This document shows positions 1 to 6,442 of a stretch of DNA of 6,540 nucleotides, piece after piece. This stretch comes from Treponema sp. UBA3862 (lineage in GTDB: Bacteria > Spirochaetota > Spirochaetia > Treponematales > Treponemataceae): the NCBI GenBank assembly GCA_002392405.1, contig DGGY01000050.1:1-6540 (forward strand), in the 5' to 3' direction. A program made the translations under genes and the position numbers. The notes beneath the pieces are model-generated. The model was not told the DNA's origin and did no database searches. It worked only from the letters and a program-made list of their open reading frames with translations. How positions within the stretch are numbered: the stretch's first letter is position 1; every line of letters begins with the position of its first letter.

Positions 1-1006
1 ACTGATCCATGCAGATTCTTCCGCGTACAGAATAAGCCTTGTTTTTAATCACAACCTTTAATCCGTCATTCAAGCCGCCGTTACTCTGATTAAAGCGCCT
101 GAAAAGGCCGTCAGCATAACCGATTGGAAGGACCGCAGTTTTTGTATCAGAAGAAGCAGTCCAGGTTCTTCCATAGGAAATACTTCCTCCCTTTTTAAAA
201 TCCCTGACAGAAACAACTTTTGTTACAAGTTCCATTACAGGCTTTAAGAAAACTTTTTCACCCTTGTTTTCAAAATATTTTTTATCAAGTTCCCCCGGAT
301 AATAACCGTAAACAATAATTCCCGGGCGGCACATATCAAGATGAGTATCACTTCTGTCTAAAGTAAGGGCTGAATTAGCACAGTGACGGATTCCTGGATT
401 TACCCCCGCCTTTTTTACGTTTTCAACTGCTTCTAAAAAAAGCTCAAACTGCTTTTGTGTATATTTTCTGTCATCCTCAGAAAGTGAATCAGCCGCAGCA
501 AAATGAGTACACATTCCCTCAAACTTTAAAACTTCACCGTCACAGATAAAACGTGCAAGTTTACCTGCCTCCTCAGGATAACAGCCTATTCTTCCCATGC
601 CTGTATCTACTGCAAGATGAACAGGAAAAGAACTTACCCCCATCTCAACGCATTTTTCTTTTACAAGGGATATATATTCTTCATCATAAACAAGAGGAGT
701 AAGATTATTTTTAATCAGCTCTTCAATTTCTGATTTATCGACAAGACTAAGCACTAAAACAGGAAGCTTAATTCCTGCATTTCTGAGTTCAACGCCTTCA
801 CTTACGGCTGCAACCGCAAGAAAGTCAACTCCGCATTTTACCGCAGTCCGTGCACATTCAACTGCACCATGCCCGTAGGCATCAGCTTTTACTGCAATAC
901 ACATTTTAGCTGAAGAAGAAATTTTAGATCGGATATATTTTAAATTATGTTCAAGGTTTTCAAGATGGATTCTGGCAAATGTTGGTCTCATAACTTTTAT
1001 AATCAT
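1..1006 (-). CDS. alr: Alanine racemase, C-terminus cut by window edge
   Basis: PLP-dependent alanine racemase (fold type III TIM barrel plus beta domain), which makes D-alanine for peptidoglycan in the cytoplasm. The first 335 codons are present. Numbered from the ATG at 1006, the PLP lysine is K40 in AVKADAYGHG, DTGMGR follows at 134-139, and ANSA lies in the segment just before Arg227 of MCRPGI. The second catalytic base is Tyr278 in SYGRTWTA, then IGYADG at 295-300 and GRICMDQ at 329-335. About 30-40 residues should lie beyond the edge. One oddity is that the position before VDTGMGR is Ala132, where the Geobacillus enzyme has a carbamylated lysine. An in-frame ATG at 991 (MRPTF) is an equally possible start because neither has a clear Shine-Dalgarno. 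It is divergent from the lipoprotein gene. The family call is very secure from the motifs; whether it is biosynthetic or catabolic cannot be told. Confidence 0.96.
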   Translation of the reverse strand, partial: MIIKVMRPTFARIHLENLEHNLKYIRSKISSSAKMCIAVKADAYGHGAVECARTAVKCGVDFLAVAAVSEGVELRNAGIKLPVLVLSLVDKSEIEELIKNNLTPLVYDEEYISLVKEKCVEMGVSSFPVHLAVDTGMGRIGCYPEEAGKLARFICDGEVLKFEGMCTHFAAADSLSEDDRKYTQKQFELFLEAVENVKKAGVNPGIRHCANSALTLDRSDTHLDMCRPGIIVYGYYPGELDKKYFENKGEKVFLKPVMELVTKVVSVRDFKKGGSISYGRTWTASSDTKTAVLPIGYADGLFRRFNQSNGGLNDGLKVVIKNKAYSVRGRICMDQ

Positions 1007-1019
1007 AGTTAGTTGAAAA

Positions 1020-1049
1020 AAAATAGGCAAGTTAATCTAACCTTAACAA
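1020..1049 (-). promoter_or_regulatory. Possible alr promoter with an internal inverted repeat
   Basis: On the minus strand TTGTTA (1049-1044) and TATTTT (1025-1020) are 18 bp apart, a weak sigma-70-like match. Transcription would begin only a few bases before the ATG at 1006, which fits the lack of a Shine-Dalgarno or would favour the ATG at 991. The spacer holds a short inverted repeat, GTTAA-N7-TTAAC (1031-1047), which could be an operator. In DNA this rich in A and T it could also be chance. This is inference only. Confidence 0.25.
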
Positions 1050-1079
1050 AAAGGCCGGAAACTTTTTTCACGCCATATA

Positions 1080-1108
1080 TTGAGAATAAGAGCATTTTGA
1101 GATATATT
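1080..1108 (+). promoter_or_regulatory. Sigma-70-type promoter for the lipoprotein-thrC pair
   Basis: A TTGAGA -35 box (1080-1085) and a TATATT -10 box (1103-1108) are separated by exactly 17 bp. Each differs from the consensus at one base. Transcription would start near 1115, giving a leader of about 20 nt before the ATG at 1136. No hairpin or riboswitch could fit in such a leader. This promoter probably drives both the lipoprotein gene and thrC. Confidence 0.55.
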
Positions 1109-1125
1109 TTGTTATATAAAAAAAC

Positions 1126-1130
1126 GGGAG
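1126..1130 (+). promoter_or_regulatory. Ribosome binding site that fixes the lipoprotein start
   Basis: GGGAG lies 5 nt before the ATG at 1136. That ATG is followed at once by a lysine-rich n-region and hydrophobic stretch of a signal peptide. This decides the start against an in-frame TTG at 1013, which would put 41 residues ahead of the signal peptide and would lie upstream of the predicted promoter. Confidence 0.75.
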
Positions 1131-1135
1131 AAATC

Positions 1136-2146
1136 ATGAAAAAAATCATTTTAACATCTTTTGCCGCAGCCGCAGTACTCGCTTTTACAGTATCATGCGC
1201 TTCTACTCCAAAAGATTCCGCTTCAGCAGATAACACACAGACAGAAAAAACTGAAAAAAACACAAAAACAGCAAAAAAAATAAAGGTAATAAATACAGAA
1301 AACCAGGCCAAAAAAGAAGAAACACCTGAATCAATTTACATCAAAAAAATTGAAGGAATCACCCTTACAGTTTCTTCTTTTCCTAAAGAAACAACGGCAG
1401 GCCGTGCATTTTCAGCACCGTTTGTATTTAAAGCAGTAAAAAAAGACGGAAGTCCGGCAGCAGGTCTTGATATAGCAATAAACTATCCGGAAGCAAAAAC
1501 AGAAGGAAAAACAGCATTCGGTCTTGCAAACCTTACAACAGACGAAAACGGAACTGTAACTTTTGTACCGGCAGTTCCTTCAACTTCTTTTAATTCAGAA
1601 ATCTCAGCCTACCCTGCAGGTGACATTACAAATGCAGTTATTGCACAGGAAGCTTCAAAAGCAAGTGCAAGGGCATCTTATAAAGTAAGGACAAATCTCG
1701 GACAGGCAGGCGGAACCATCGCAATCGTAGATTTCACTTCAGAAGGAAAACCGATTACAAACAACTCAGTTTCTTCTTCAAACCTTTTAATGGCTTTAAT
1801 GAAACTCGGTTTTAAAAGAGTCGGAAACGCAGATTTTACAAATGCAGTCTTGAAAGATGACACACAGGCCGTTTATAAATCTGCAAAAGCCCTTCTCGGA
1901 AATAACTCAGCCTGGCTTGTTTTCGGAACTGTAAAATATGCAGGACCGGTTAAACAGACTGAAGACGGAAAACACACACTTACCCTCGATGGAGTAATTA
2001 CCTGCCTTAACATGAAAGACGGTACAATTCTCTATGAGACAAAAAGAAGTGCCACTGTAAAAGAAGACAAGGAATGGAACTGTCTTCCAAAAGCAAGAAC
2101 AGAGCTTGCAGAGAGCTTTGCAAAAGAATTAAATTACGGACTTTAA
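1136..2146 (+). CDS. Predicted lipoprotein, Ig-like plus TolB/CsgG-like segment, function unknown
   Basis: A 336-residue exported protein that I do not recognise by name. Residues 1-20 form a signal peptide (MKKIILTSF, then an Ala-rich core) ending in TVSC. Cys21 would be the lipidated residue; the site is looser than the usual LxxC but acceptable for spirochetes. Residues 22-68 are a Lys/Thr/Glu-rich, probably disordered tether. Residues about 72-185 read like an Ig-type beta sandwich, with alternating hydrophobic strands and a DGSPAAGLDI ... TTDENGTVTF pattern as in bacterial Ig-like domains. Residues about 190-336 begin GGTIAIVDF, then a helix (NLLMALMKLGF), a strand pair around AWLVFGTVKYAG and a final helix (ARTELAESFAKEL). 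This layout resembles the TolB-N/CsgG/FlgT-type periplasmic fold. It lies 22 bp before thrC, probably by operon convenience rather than shared function. It is probably anchored in a membrane facing the periplasm. The lipoprotein call is firm and the domain calls are tentative. Confidence 0.8.
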   Translation: MKKIILTSFAAAAVLAFTVSCASTPKDSASADNTQTEKTEKNTKTAKKIKVINTENQAKKEETPESIYIKKIEGITLTVSSFPKETTAGRAFSAPFVFKAVKKDGSPAAGLDIAINYPEAKTEGKTAFGLANLTTDENGTVTFVPAVPSTSFNSEISAYPAGDITNAVIAQEASKASARASYKVRTNLGQAGGTIAIVDFTSEGKPITNNSVSSSNLLMALMKLGFKRVGNADFTNAVLKDDTQAVYKSAKALLGNNSAWLVFGTVKYAGPVKQTEDGKHTLTLDGVITCLNMKDGTILYETKRSATVKEDKEWNCLPKARTELAESFAKELNYGL

Positions 2147-2168
2147 TTAAAGTTTTTAAGGAAAAAAT

Positions 2169-3584
2169 ATGATTTATACAGACACAAGAGATAATTCGGT
2201 CAGAGTTGATTTTAAAACAGCAGTCGTAAACGGAATGAATGAAAAAACAGGGGGACTTTATATCCCTGTTGACTTCCCGAAACTCGATAAATCATTTTTA
2301 AATAAAGACCCGGAACCAAATCTGCGTGAAATTGCCTTTGAAATGGCAAAACCATACGTAGAAGGAGAAATTCCTGACGATGATTTACGCCGTATCATTA
2401 ACGACGCTTATCCTTTCCCTGCAAAGGTTTCAGGACTTGACCCTAACTCTTATGTTCTTGAACTTTTCCACGGGCCGACCTGCGCATTCAAAGATTTCGG
2501 TGCACGTTTTATGGCACGTGTAATGTCATATTTCAACAGAAACGAAAGTACTCCCCTTCATATTCTTGTTGCAACATCAGGAGATACAGGTTCTGCTGTT
2601 GGAAGCGCTTTCCACAATGTTCCCGGCCTTGACGTTACAATTTTATATCCGGAGGGAAAGATTTCTCCACTTCAGGAAAAACAGCTTTCAACATTTGACG
2701 GTAATGTTCGCGCACTCAAGGTAAAAGGAACTTTTGACGACTGTCAGAAACTTGTAAAGACAGCTTTTACAGACAATGAGCTTCGCTCAAAACTCCGCCT
2801 TTCTTCAGCAAACTCAATCAACATCAGCCGTCTTCTTCCCCAGAGTTTTTATTACATGTATGCAGCCCTCTACGTTAAAAACAGAGCCTGGCAGTACAAT
2901 AAAATCGAAAACCCGTCAATCATGATGGTAGTTCCAAGCGGAAACTTCGGTAACCTTACTTCAGGCCTTATCGCAAGAGAAATGGGAGCTCCAATTACAG
3001 GTTTTGTTGCAGCAACAAATACAAACCGTACAGTTCCAGACTGGATTGCAACAGGTGACTATAAAGCCCGTCCTTCAGTTGCAACTTACGCTAATGCAAT
3101 GGATGTAGGCGCACCAAGCAACTATGAACGCATTGCAGCAATGTATTCTTTTGACCAGGTAAAACAGCTTTTTGCTTCTTACTGGCTGGATGACGACGGA
3201 ATAATGGCTTCAATCAAGGACTGCTACTCTAAAACAGGTTACACAATTGACCCGCACGGAGCAGTAGGCTGGAAAGCATGGAGCGACATTAAAAACGGAG
3301 CAATGACAGAGCTTCAGAACGGAACAAAAGGAGACTGGACAAAACCAGGTCTTACACCAAATCTTCCTGAATGGGCAGATGATGTTACAAAAAAGAAAAA
3401 CGCAATCGGCGTAATCTTAGAAACAGCTCATCCTGCAAAATTCGGCTCAATCGTTGCACAGGCAACAGGCAAAAATCCTTCAATTCCAGACCGCCTTGAA
3501 AAAGTAATGAAACTTGAAGACAAAGCAATTCCTATGGAAAATGACTACGAAAAATTCAAGAACTGGCTTATAGAAAATTTATAG
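2169..3584 (+). CDS. thrC: Threonine synthase
   Basis: Cytoplasmic PLP enzyme (fold type II) that converts O-phospho-L-homoserine and water to L-threonine and phosphate, the last step of threonine synthesis. The protein has 471 residues, in the range of the longer E. coli/yeast-type enzymes. The N-terminal segment around GGLYIP (29-33) is typical of the family. The PLP lysine is K108 in HGPTCAFKDFGARF. SGDTGSA (137-143) and PSGNFGN (256-262) are cofactor and phosphate loops. SANSINISRLLPQ (213-225) and NAMDVGAPSN (309-318) are further family blocks. Near the C-terminus ILETAHPAKF is also conserved. The start ATG has AAGGA at 2158-2162, 6 nt upstream. It follows the lipoprotein gene by 22 bp with no terminator between, so it is likely co-transcribed, and it ends just before a strong hairpin. 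The protein is complete with no missing key residue. Nothing shows an attenuator leader for threonine control. Confidence 0.97.
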   Translation: MIYTDTRDNSVRVDFKTAVVNGMNEKTGGLYIPVDFPKLDKSFLNKDPEPNLREIAFEMAKPYVEGEIPDDDLRRIINDAYPFPAKVSGLDPNSYVLELFHGPTCAFKDFGARFMARVMSYFNRNESTPLHILVATSGDTGSAVGSAFHNVPGLDVTILYPEGKISPLQEKQLSTFDGNVRALKVKGTFDDCQKLVKTAFTDNELRSKLRLSSANSINISRLLPQSFYYMYAALYVKNRAWQYNKIENPSIMMVVPSGNFGNLTSGLIAREMGAPITGFVAATNTNRTVPDWIATGDYKARPSVATYANAMDVGAPSNYERIAAMYSFDQVKQLFASYWLDDDGIMASIKDCYSKTGYTIDPHGAVGWKAWSDIKNGAMTELQNGTKGDWTKPGLTPNLPEWADDVTKKKNAIGVILETAHPAKFGSIVAQATGKNPSIPDRLEKVMKLEDKAIPMENDYEKFKNWLIENL

Positions 3585-3600
3585 CCGAAAGATATTAAAC

Positions 3601-3649
3601 AAAAAAAGGCTGTCCCTTCAATTATTCTGACCGGACAGCCTTTTTTTTT
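3601..3649. terminator. Bidirectional intrinsic terminator between thrC and the deaminase gene
   Basis: GGCTGTCC (3608-3615) pairs perfectly with GGACAGCC (3633-3640) around a 17-nt loop. Seven A lie before the stem (3601-3607) and nine T after it (3641-3649), so the same hairpin has a U-tract in either direction. It serves converging genes: thrC ends 16 bp to its left, and the stop codon of the minus-strand deaminase (3650-3648) overlaps the T-run. Confidence 0.9.
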
Positions 3650-4139
3650 ACATGTTTTCGTATTTCTGAACATCATCTTCAAGATGTTCAATTTTTATAC
3701 CTGACTGCTTAAACATTTCAAGGCTGTCATTCTCATCATGATAATGCTTTTCACAGACTACCCTTTTAATTCCTGAATTAATTAAAAGCATTGCACAGGT
3801 ACGGCACGGAGTCATCCTGCAGTAAACGGTTCCGCCGTCAATGGAAATACCTCTTTTTGCAGCCTGACAGATTGCATTCTGCTCTGCATGTACAGTTCTT
3901 ACACAGTGCTGGCTTACTGTACCGTCATCATGAATAACTTTTTTAAGGAGATGCCCTGCTTCATCACAGTGAGGAAGGTTCGCAGGACTTCCGACATAAC
4001 CTGTTACTAAAATCTGATTATCGCGTGCAATGACACAGCCGGAACGGCCGCGGTCACAGGTTGCCCTTTTTGCAATAGTCCGGGCAACCTCCATAAAATA
4101 TTCATCCCATGTGGGCCTGACATATTTTTCTTCAGCCAT
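3648..4139 (-). CDS. dCMP deaminase-like zinc-dependent deaminase (ComEB family)
   Basis: A 163-residue cytoplasmic enzyme of the cytidine/deoxycytidylate deaminase fold. The likely reaction is dCMP to dUMP plus ammonia, feeding thymidylate synthesis. The catalytic zinc site is clear: His84 and the proton-shuttle Glu86 in HAEQNAI, then Cys112 and Cys115 in PCRTCAMLL. Extra Cys and His residues between 28 and 79 (such as CDRGRSGC, PHCDEAGH, QHC) match the longer dCMP-deaminase/ComEB type and could hold a second structural zinc. The length suits that family, whereas tRNA adenosine deaminases and free cytidine deaminases have different spacing. The start at 4139 is chosen because GGAGA sits 6 nt upstream; an in-frame ATG at 4190 would encode the terminator hairpin. 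It lies downstream of a purine permease on the same strand but behind a terminator-like hairpin. Substrate (dCMP against another deoxynucleotide) is inferred from family. Confidence 0.9.
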   Translation of the reverse strand: MAEEKYVRPTWDEYFMEVARTIAKRATCDRGRSGCVIARDNQILVTGYVGSPANLPHCDEAGHLLKKVIHDDGTVSQHCVRTVHAEQNAICQAAKRGISIDGGTVYCRMTPCRTCAMLLINSGIKRVVCEKHYHDENDSLEMFKQSGIKIEHLEDDVQKYENM

Positions 4140-4145
4140 AAAAAA

Positions 4146-4150
4146 TCTCC
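4146..4150 (-). promoter_or_regulatory. Ribosome binding site that fixes the deaminase start
   Basis: On the minus strand GGAGA precedes the ATG at 4139 with a 6-nt gap. It begins only two bases after the T-run of the upstream hairpin, so the transcription stop signal and the translation start signal are adjacent. Confidence 0.7.
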
Positions 4151-4152
4151 GC

Positions 4153-4187
4153 AAAAAAAAGGATATCCGAATAATAACGGATATCCT
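4153..4187 (-). terminator. Intrinsic terminator or attenuator between permease and deaminase
   Basis: Read on the minus strand, AGGATATCCG (4187-4178) pairs perfectly over 10 bp with CGGATATCCT (4169-4160) around an 8-nt AT-only loop. Eight T follow (4160-4153, the first of them in the stem). It starts 42 nt after the permease stop, a normal place for its terminator. Only 13 nt separate the T-run from the deaminase ATG, so the deaminase needs readthrough or a promoter before the hairpin. Each arm holds GGATATCC, which is itself a palindrome. Confidence 0.8.
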
Positions 4188-4229
4188 CAAAATTGAAAAG
4201 CAGAAAGAAACCTTTCAGAATTCAAAAGT

Positions 4230-5570
4230 TTACTTACATGCTTCAAAAATAATGTCTGCAAGGAAGATTACTGCAAGAACCCATGTGATTACTGGGATTT
4301 CCTTAATCTTCTTTCCTGCACACTTAGCGATTACATAAGTGATGATTCCCCACATAATACCTTTGGCAATTGAGTAAGCGAAAGGCATTGTCATAATTGT
4401 AATGAATGCAGGAATACCTTCAGTCGGGTCAGCAAAATCAATGTCTACAACTGACTTCATCATAAGATAGCCTACAAAGATAAGGGCCGGAGCTGTAGCG
4501 GCTGCAGGAATCACTAAGAACAGATTAGAGAAGAAAAGAGAAATTAGGAAGAGGAAAGCAACAATAACAGAAGAGAATCCTGTTCTGGCACCGGCTGCAA
4601 CACCAGATGTAGATTCAACAAATGAAGTTACAGTTGAAGTTCCAAGACAGGCACCTGCAACAGTACCAACAGAATCAGCAAGGAGAGCACCCTTTGCATT
4701 TTCAACGTTTCCGTCTTCAGTAATAAGATCTGCCTGATCTGCAACACCAAGAAGTGTTCCGATAGTATCAAAAAGATCTGTAAAGAGGAAGGTAATAAAA
4801 ATTACAAAGAATTTTCCGAGAACAAGCGCAGAGAAAGCATTTGTTTCAGAGTCGATGATAATTCCCTTAAAATCAAACTGGAAAAGATAAGGTGCTACAG
4901 GAATAGAGAAAGGCTTAAAGTTGTCAGCAACCACAGTAACACCAAAAGGAATTCCAATAATTGTTGTTACGATAATTGAAATAAGGATTGCACCCGGTAC
5001 TTTTAAAGAGAAAAGCACGATGGTGATGATAAGACCGATTACAGCAACAATTGCAGTTTTATATGCAAAAGAAAAGTTAACAAATCCGATGAGGGTTCCG
5101 GTGTCACCACGGCAGATACCTGAATTTACAAGACCAATGATACAGATGAAAAGACCGATTCCGACAGAAACGGCTTTCTTTAAGCCTTCAGGAATTGATT
5201 TGATAATGGCTTCACGGATACCGCAGAGGGAAAGAAGGATAAAAATAATACCTTCAATGAGAACTGCAGTAAGGGCAAGCTGCCATGAACAGTGCATGCC
5301 TAAAACTACTGTATATGTAAAGAAAGCATTTAACCCGAGTCCCGGTGCAAGAGCCACAGGAAGATTAGCTAAAAAGGCCATTACAAGAGTAGCAATAGCG
5401 GCAGAAACGGCAGTTGCAGTAAATACAGCGCCGGGATTCATGCCGGCATCAGAAAGGATTCCAGGGTTTACAGCAAGAATGTAAGCCATTGCAAGGAATG
5501 TCGTAATACCGCCGATGATTTCACGGCTTAAGGTTGAACCTCTCTCCTGAATTTTAAATAACTTTTCCAT
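4230..5570 (-). CDS. NCS2-family purine permease, AzgA/PbuG-like
   Basis: A 446-residue inner-membrane transporter, the usual length for the AzgA-like branch of the NCS2 nucleobase family (PbuG, GhxP, AdeQ types). It probably imports adenine, guanine or hypoxanthine by proton symport. Hydrophobic segments run almost the whole length, consistent with the family's 14-helix, two-inverted-repeat fold. Family blocks in order are REIIGGITTFLAMAYILAVNP (16-36), APGLGLNAFF (75-84), TDLFDTIGTLLGVA (264-277), ALLADSVGT (295-303) and GTSTVTSFVESTSGVAAGARTG (310-331). The N-terminus MEKLFKIQERGSTLSREI matches the family start. GGAGGT lies 10 nt before the ATG. It has its own extended -10 promoter in the 74-bp gap after rnc and a hairpin after its stop. 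The gap has no room for a purine riboswitch. The exact base transported cannot be read from the sequence. Confidence 0.93.
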   Translation of the reverse strand: MEKLFKIQERGSTLSREIIGGITTFLAMAYILAVNPGILSDAGMNPGAVFTATAVSAAIATLVMAFLANLPVALAPGLGLNAFFTYTVVLGMHCSWQLALTAVLIEGIIFILLSLCGIREAIIKSIPEGLKKAVSVGIGLFICIIGLVNSGICRGDTGTLIGFVNFSFAYKTAIVAVIGLIITIVLFSLKVPGAILISIIVTTIIGIPFGVTVVADNFKPFSIPVAPYLFQFDFKGIIIDSETNAFSALVLGKFFVIFITFLFTDLFDTIGTLLGVADQADLITEDGNVENAKGALLADSVGTVAGACLGTSTVTSFVESTSGVAAGARTGFSSVIVAFLFLISLFFSNLFLVIPAAATAPALIFVGYLMMKSVVDIDFADPTEGIPAFITIMTMPFAYSIAKGIMWGIITYVIAKCAGKKIKEIPVITWVLAVIFLADIIFEACK

Positions 5571-5607
5571 CTTTTAAGATACCTCCATGGAAATAAATTC
5601 AGGTTTC

Positions 5608-5636
5608 ATTATATCACACAGTAAAAAAAGAGAGAA
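5608..5636 (-). promoter_or_regulatory. Extended -10 promoter for the purine permease
   Basis: On the minus strand a perfect TATAAT (5613-5608) is preceded by TG one base upstream (5616-5615), an extended -10 element. The -35 region at 5636-5631 reads TTCTCT, a poor match, as is common when the -10 is extended. Transcription would start near 5601, about 30 nt before the ATG at 5570. No terminator hairpin lies between rnc and this promoter, so readthrough from rnc may add to expression. Confidence 0.6.
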
Positions 5637-5644
5637 AGGAAATT

Positions 5645-6385
5645 TTATAGTAGTCCTTCACTTTCAAGAGCAAGTTTAGCTGCATTCTGTTCTGCAGTTT
5701 TTTTGTTTTTTCCTTCGCAGGGACCAAAAACCTTTTCTTTAAGATGAACGCTGACCCAGAAAGTCCTGTCATGGTCGGGTCCTGTTTTTTTAACAAGCTC
5801 ATAAACAGGAATTGTCCTGCACTTTTTCTGATAATGTTCCTGGAGTAAAGTTTTATAATCTTTCTGTCCCTTATTCTGCTGAACCTTCCTGATTTCAGGA
5901 ACAATCAGTGACAGAACGAGTTTTTCTGCCTCTTCAAAGCCTCTGTCAAGATAAAGTGCGCCGATTACAGCTTCTACACAGTCTGCAAGAATTGCATCTT
6001 TTTCCCTTCCCCCGCTCTTTTCTTCACCTTTTCCCAAAACAAGCATTCTGTTGATTCCGATTTTTCTGGCAATCGGAGCAAGGGATTTTTCTGAAACAAC
6101 AACACTCTTTATTTTTGCAAGATCCCCTTCGGGATTTTCTACCATGTCCTGATATAAAAAAGTTGCAGTGGCCATTCCTAAAACAGAATCTCCAAGAAAC
6201 TCAAGCCTCTCGTTATTTATATGACGGTTATTAGAGCTTTCGTTTGAAAAAGACCTGTGATGAAAAGCAAGATCAAGCAGTTCAAGACTGTTAAAACGGA
6301 TTCCTGTCTTTTTACAGAACTCAAGAAGTTCTTTTTTTCTCTGCGGGGAAATACTGTCTTTATTACGGAAAAATGATTTTAACAT
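5645..6385 (-). CDS. rnc: Ribonuclease III
   Basis: Mg2+-dependent double-strand RNA endonuclease that processes rRNA precursors and structured mRNAs, acting as a homodimer in the cytoplasm. The protein has 246 residues, close to the family norm of about 225-250. The nuclease domain spans roughly 15-165, with the signature NERLEFLGD at 58-66. The four metal-binding acids are all present with E. coli spacing: E62, D66, D135 and E138 (the last two in ILADCVEAVIGALYLDRG). A double-stranded RNA binding domain fills about 176-246 (DYKTLLQEHYQ ... KTAEQNAAKLAL). The ATG at 6385 is preferred: AGGT lies 9 nt upstream, and the protein then begins just ahead of the nuclease domain. An in-frame ATG at 6451 would translate a terminator hairpin. 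It lies directly after acpP, a gene order conserved in many bacteria. Its leader contains a hairpin that may matter for its control. Confidence 0.97.
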   Translation of the reverse strand: MLKSFFRNKDSISPQRKKELLEFCKKTGIRFNSLELLDLAFHHRSFSNESSNNRHINNERLEFLGDSVLGMATATFLYQDMVENPEGDLAKIKSVVVSEKSLAPIARKIGINRMLVLGKGEEKSGGREKDAILADCVEAVIGALYLDRGFEEAEKLVLSLIVPEIRKVQQNKGQKDYKTLLQEHYQKKCRTIPVYELVKKTGPDHDRTFWVSVHLKEKVFGPCEGKNKKTAEQNAAKLALESEGLL

Positions 6386-6403
6386 CTTCTTTTGACCTGC
6401 CTT

Positions 6404-6442
6404 AAAAAAAATAAACACAGGCTGCACTGCAAACCTGTGTTT
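6404..6442 (-). terminator. Intrinsic terminator or leader hairpin between acpP and rnc
   Basis: On the minus strand AAACACAGG (6442-6434) pairs perfectly over 9 bp with CCTGTGTTT (6421-6413) around a 12-nt loop. One A and then eight T follow (6411-6404). It starts 35 nt after the acpP stop. Only 18 nt remain before the rnc ATG, filled by the AAGG/AGGT ribosome-binding region, so no promoter fits after it. The lower half of the stem is mostly A-T, so it may be a leaky terminator that sets the acpP to rnc ratio. Confidence 0.75.

Noticed and set aside
1013..1135. In-frame upstream extension of the lipoprotein from a TTG
   Set aside because: It would put 41 residues ahead of a clear signal peptide and lies across the predicted promoter. 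The ATG at 1136 has a good ribosome binding site.
1009..1311. Minus-strand open frame of 100 codons opposite the lipoprotein start
   Set aside because: It is antisense to the signal peptide and the Lys-rich tether. The run of Phe/Val codons is the complement of the A-rich coding strand, and no family motif is visible.
4140..4190. Upstream in-frame ATG at 4190 for the deaminase
   Set aside because: It would translate the terminator stem and T-run as 17 residues and has no family match, while the ATG at 4139 has a ribosome binding site.
4203..4216. Short GAAAG/CTTTC inverted repeat after the permease stop
   Set aside because: Five weak base pairs with a 4-nt loop and no T-run; the stronger hairpin just downstream explains termination.
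4030..4338. Plus-strand open frame of 102 codons
   Set aside because: It runs antisense through the deaminase start, the hairpin and the permease end, and has no motif or supporting start signal.
4921..5484. Plus-strand open frame of 187 codons opposite the permease
   Set aside because: It is the complement of a clear NCS2 permease, and its repetitive Ile/Pro/Thr/Arg content is that of a shadow frame.
5614..5904. Second minus-strand frame of 96 codons over the end of rnc
   Set aside because: It overlaps the double-stranded RNA binding domain of rnc in another frame and crosses the permease promoter; there is no recognisable domain.
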